DNA from: Sedimenticola sp.
Lineage (GTDB): Bacteria; Pseudomonadota; Gammaproteobacteria; Chromatiales; Chromatiaceae
Length of the DNA: 5,770 nucleotides
Assembly: GCA_027023915.1 (NCBI GenBank)
Contig: JALVUB010000213.1
Coordinates: forward strand, 1-5,770
Direction of reading: 5' to 3'
The notes under the pieces are model-generated. The model did not search any database. It worked only from the letters and a program-made list of their open reading frames with translations, and was not told the origin of the DNA. Shown here piece after piece: positions 5,279 to 5,770 of this stretch (its first letter is position 1; every line of letters starts with the position of its first letter). Both the position numbers and the translations under genes were made by a program.

Positions 5279-5770
5279 ATGCGAGACGGACACCTTCTCA
5301 TCGTTATGGACGACAACGCCCGGCGGAGCCTGAGAATCACGGGATTCGCCCTGCTGGTGATCGGTGCCGCAGGCATCGTGCTTCCCCAGGCGCTGGGGCT
5401 GGCTCTTTCGTTGCTGATCGCCACCCTGCTCATTCTTGCCGGGCTGTTTTCCGCTTATGTGGCCTGGTCGGGCTACCGGCGCAGCAACGTGGGCTGGATG
5501 AAGCCGGCCATGTTGATCGTGCTCGGTCTGTTGCTGGCCTTCTATCCCAAACTGGGCACCGCCGCCATCGGCCTGTTGCTCATCATCTATTTCTTCGTGG
5601 ACGGTTTTTCCAGCCTGTTTTTGGGTCTGGATCTGCGCCCCCTTCCAGGCTGGGGGTGGTCGGTGTTCAACGGAGCGGTCTCGCTGCTTCTGGCGGTGAT
5701 CTTCATTGCCGGCTGGCCCTTCAGCAGCCACTGGCTGGTGGGACTGCTCGTGGGCATGAGCCTGGTGTTC
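5279..5770 (+). CDS. HdeD/DUF308 family membrane protein, partial
   Basis: The first 164 codons are present, and the gene runs off the right edge without a stop. The product begins MRDGHLLIVMDDNARRSLRI and then becomes strongly hydrophobic, with apparent membrane segments at about residues 20-36, 41-63, 76-90, 94-116, 129-146 and 150-164 onward. The fifth and sixth segments contain WSVFNGAVSLLLAVIFIAGWPFSSHWLVGLLVGMSLVF. The W-x-x-x-x-G, S-L-L-L-A, G-W-P and W-L-x-G-L-x-V-G-x-x-L-x-F spacing is characteristic of HdeD-like DUF308 proteins. E. coli HdeD is an inner-membrane protein tied to acid resistance, but most DUF308 members have no assigned role, so I give no gene name. It is divergent from yceD, and no functional link to the fab operon is evident. 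Confidence 0.85.
   Translation, partial: MRDGHLLIVMDDNARRSLRITGFALLVIGAAGIVLPQALGLALSLLIATLLILAGLFSAYVAWSGYRRSNVGWMKPAMLIVLGLLLAFYPKLGTAAIGLLLIIYFFVDGFSSLFLGLDLRPLPGWGWSVFNGAVSLLLAVIFIAGWPFSSHWLVGLLVGMSLVF

Noticed and set aside
5252..5731. Minus-strand open frame opposite the hdeD-like gene
   Set aside because: Its glutamine- and histidine-rich translation resembles no known protein and is the complement of a hydrophobic coding sequence with its own ribosome binding site.

Overview
The window carries a core fatty-acid and phospholipid biosynthesis operon on the minus strand. In transcription order it reads yceD (DUF177), rpmF, plsX, fabH, fabD, fabG, acpP and the first 77 codons of fabF, which runs off the left edge. 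A divergent gene on the plus strand, an HdeD/DUF308-type membrane protein, runs off the right edge. The gene order, the RpmF and AcpP sequences, which closely resemble the E. coli proteins as I recall them, and the GC-rich codon usage point to a GC-rich gammaproteobacterium. The sequence alone does not allow a finer placement. No mobile element, CRISPR array, tRNA or rRNA is visible.

Layout from right to left along the operon: a 106-bp divergent control region (5173-5278) holds a good sigma70-type promoter for yceD and an extended -10 promoter for the hdeD-like gene. yceD is followed after 21 nt by rpmF. A 90-nt gap with a nested inverted repeat precedes plsX, which appears to start at TTG. 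plsX and fabH overlap by 4 nt (ATGA), fabH and fabD are 15 nt apart, and fabD and fabG overlap by 8 nt. An 83-nt gap carrying a probable acpP promoter precedes acpP. A 130-nt gap with two hairpins then separates acpP from fabF.

The products work together. AcpP carries the growing acyl chain. FabD loads malonyl groups onto it, FabH starts chains, FabF elongates them, and FabG reduces the beta-keto intermediates. PlsX moves finished chains from ACP to phosphate for phospholipid synthesis. RpmF is a 50S ribosomal protein and YceD is linked to 23S rRNA metabolism, so the operon ties ribosome production to membrane synthesis. Every enzyme whose active site lies within the window keeps its catalytic residues; FabF's lies beyond the edge. 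Nothing looks transferred or broken.

This is an ordinary, conserved housekeeping locus and I see no new biological system. The points worth a second look concern expression: a nearly leaderless yceD transcript, self-complementary ribosome binding sites in front of four enzyme genes but not in front of rpmF or acpP, the hairpins and possible 15-codon upstream ORF before fabF, and the missing ribosome binding site of fabD.
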